A DNA stretch of 64,000 nucleotides from Erwinia phyllosphaerae (GTDB lineage: Bacteria; Pseudomonadota; Gammaproteobacteria; Enterobacterales; Enterobacteriaceae), in the NCBI RefSeq assembly GCF_019132875.1, contig NZ_JAHSPF010000007.1, positions 186,001 through 250,000 of the forward strand, given 5' to 3'. Shown piece after piece: positions 63,645 to 64,000 of the stretch. Under the pieces are notes generated by a model. That model did no database searches. It had not been told where the DNA came from and saw only the letters and a list, made by a program, of their open reading frames with translations. The translations under genes and the position numbers were made by a program. Each line of letters opens with the position of its first letter. Position 1 is the stretch's first letter.

Positions 63645-64000
63645 ATGAGGATTAAACCTGACGACAGCTGGCGCTGGTATTTCGATGACGAACAGGATCG
63701 CATGATGTTGGATATGGCCGATGGCATGCTGTTTCGCTCCCGCTTCCCACGTAAAATGTTAACGCCGGATGCCTTTGCCGCAGCCGAATTCTGTGTTGAC
63801 GATGCCGCCCTGTTTGTTAATTTTGATGAAAACTGCCGCGACTGTGATTTAAATCCGCAGCAGCGTGGCGAACTGGTGCTGAACGCGCTGGTGGCGCTGC
63901 GCTTTCTGAAACCGCAGATGCCAAAAAGCTGGCATTTTTCCACGCACCCTCGCCACTGTACGCCGAAAGATGGCGAGCTTGTGGCGGTACGCCTGAGTGA
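63645..64000 (+). CDS. zapC: Cell division protein ZapC, N-terminal part (cut by window edge)
   Basis: The frame from ATG 63645 reads [20 protein letters not shown], then [18 protein letters not shown] and [23 protein letters not shown], matching E. coli ZapC. ZapC is a cytoplasmic FtsZ-associated protein that promotes protofilament bundling. About 118 residues are present and the frame is open at the window end. It follows pyrD by 148 bases as in E. coli. After PKSWHF the sequence diverges from E. coli. Confidence 0.93.
   Translation, partial: MRIKPDDSWRWYFDDEQDRMMLDMADGMLFRSRFPRKMLTPDAFAAAEFCVDDAALFVNFDENCRDCDLNPQQRGELVLNALVALRFLKPQMPKSWHFSTHPRHCTPKDGELVAVRLS

Overview
The window is a chromosomal stretch of a gammaproteobacterium of the order Enterobacterales. 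Almost every protein can be read as a close relative of its Escherichia coli counterpart, and the backbone order follows E. coli: trxB-lrp-ftsK-lolA-rarA-serS, ycaD, pflA-pflB-focA-ycaO, serC-aroA-cmk-rpsA-ihfB-ycaI-msbA-lpxK-ycaQ-ycaR-kdsB, ycbJ/elyC, cmoM-mukFEB, ldtD-mepK-gloC, aspC, ompF-asnS-pncB, pepN, ssuEADCB, pyrD-zapC. Several islands of the E. coli K-12 map (dmsABC after serS, genes between ycaD and pflA, the elf/ycbUVF fimbrial cluster before pyrD) are absent. This suggests a relative outside the Escherichia group, possibly Erwiniaceae, but the genus cannot be fixed from sequence reading alone.

Layout. 1-8.8 kb: redox (trxB), global regulation (lrp), division/chromosome segregation (ftsK, SOS-linked), lipoprotein transport (lolA), replication restart (rarA) and seryl-tRNA synthetase. 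9.1-16.5 kb: an MFS transporter, then the anaerobic formate cluster (pflA, pflB, focA, ycaO) behind a clear FNR-type promoter. 16.8-24.8 kb: serine and aromatic biosynthesis, CMP kinase, ribosomal protein S1, IHF-beta and a ComEC-like protein. 24.9-30.8 kb: lipid A/LPS supply (msbA, lpxK, kdsB) with the ycaQ glycosylase and ycaR. 31.7-38.9 kb: tRNA methyltransferase cmoM and the MukFEB condensin in one overlapping operon. 39.1-42.4 kb: peptidoglycan enzymes ldtD and mepK plus glyoxalase gloC. 42.5-48.7 kb: aspC, a small coiled-coil membrane protein beside a 9-bp tandem repeat, ompF, asnS and pncB. 49.0-51.6 kb: pepN.

The accessory part is 51.7-57.8 kb. A two-partner secretion pair (outer-membrane TpsB transporter, then TpsA exoprotein) sits between pepN and the ssu operon, behind an AT-rich leader with an extended -10 promoter. 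TpsA has a normal extended signal, TPS domain and filament repeats. Its C-terminus is unusual: three copies of a roughly 85-90 residue Trp/GGEI-marked domain, two of them nearly identical, separated by eight perfectly phased 11-residue acidic repeats. There is no pretoxin motif and no immunity gene.

From 57.9 kb the sulfonate-sulfur operon ssuEADCB runs on the minus strand. The window ends with pyrD and the 5' part of zapC. No rRNA, tRNA, insertion sequence, prophage or CRISPR array was seen.
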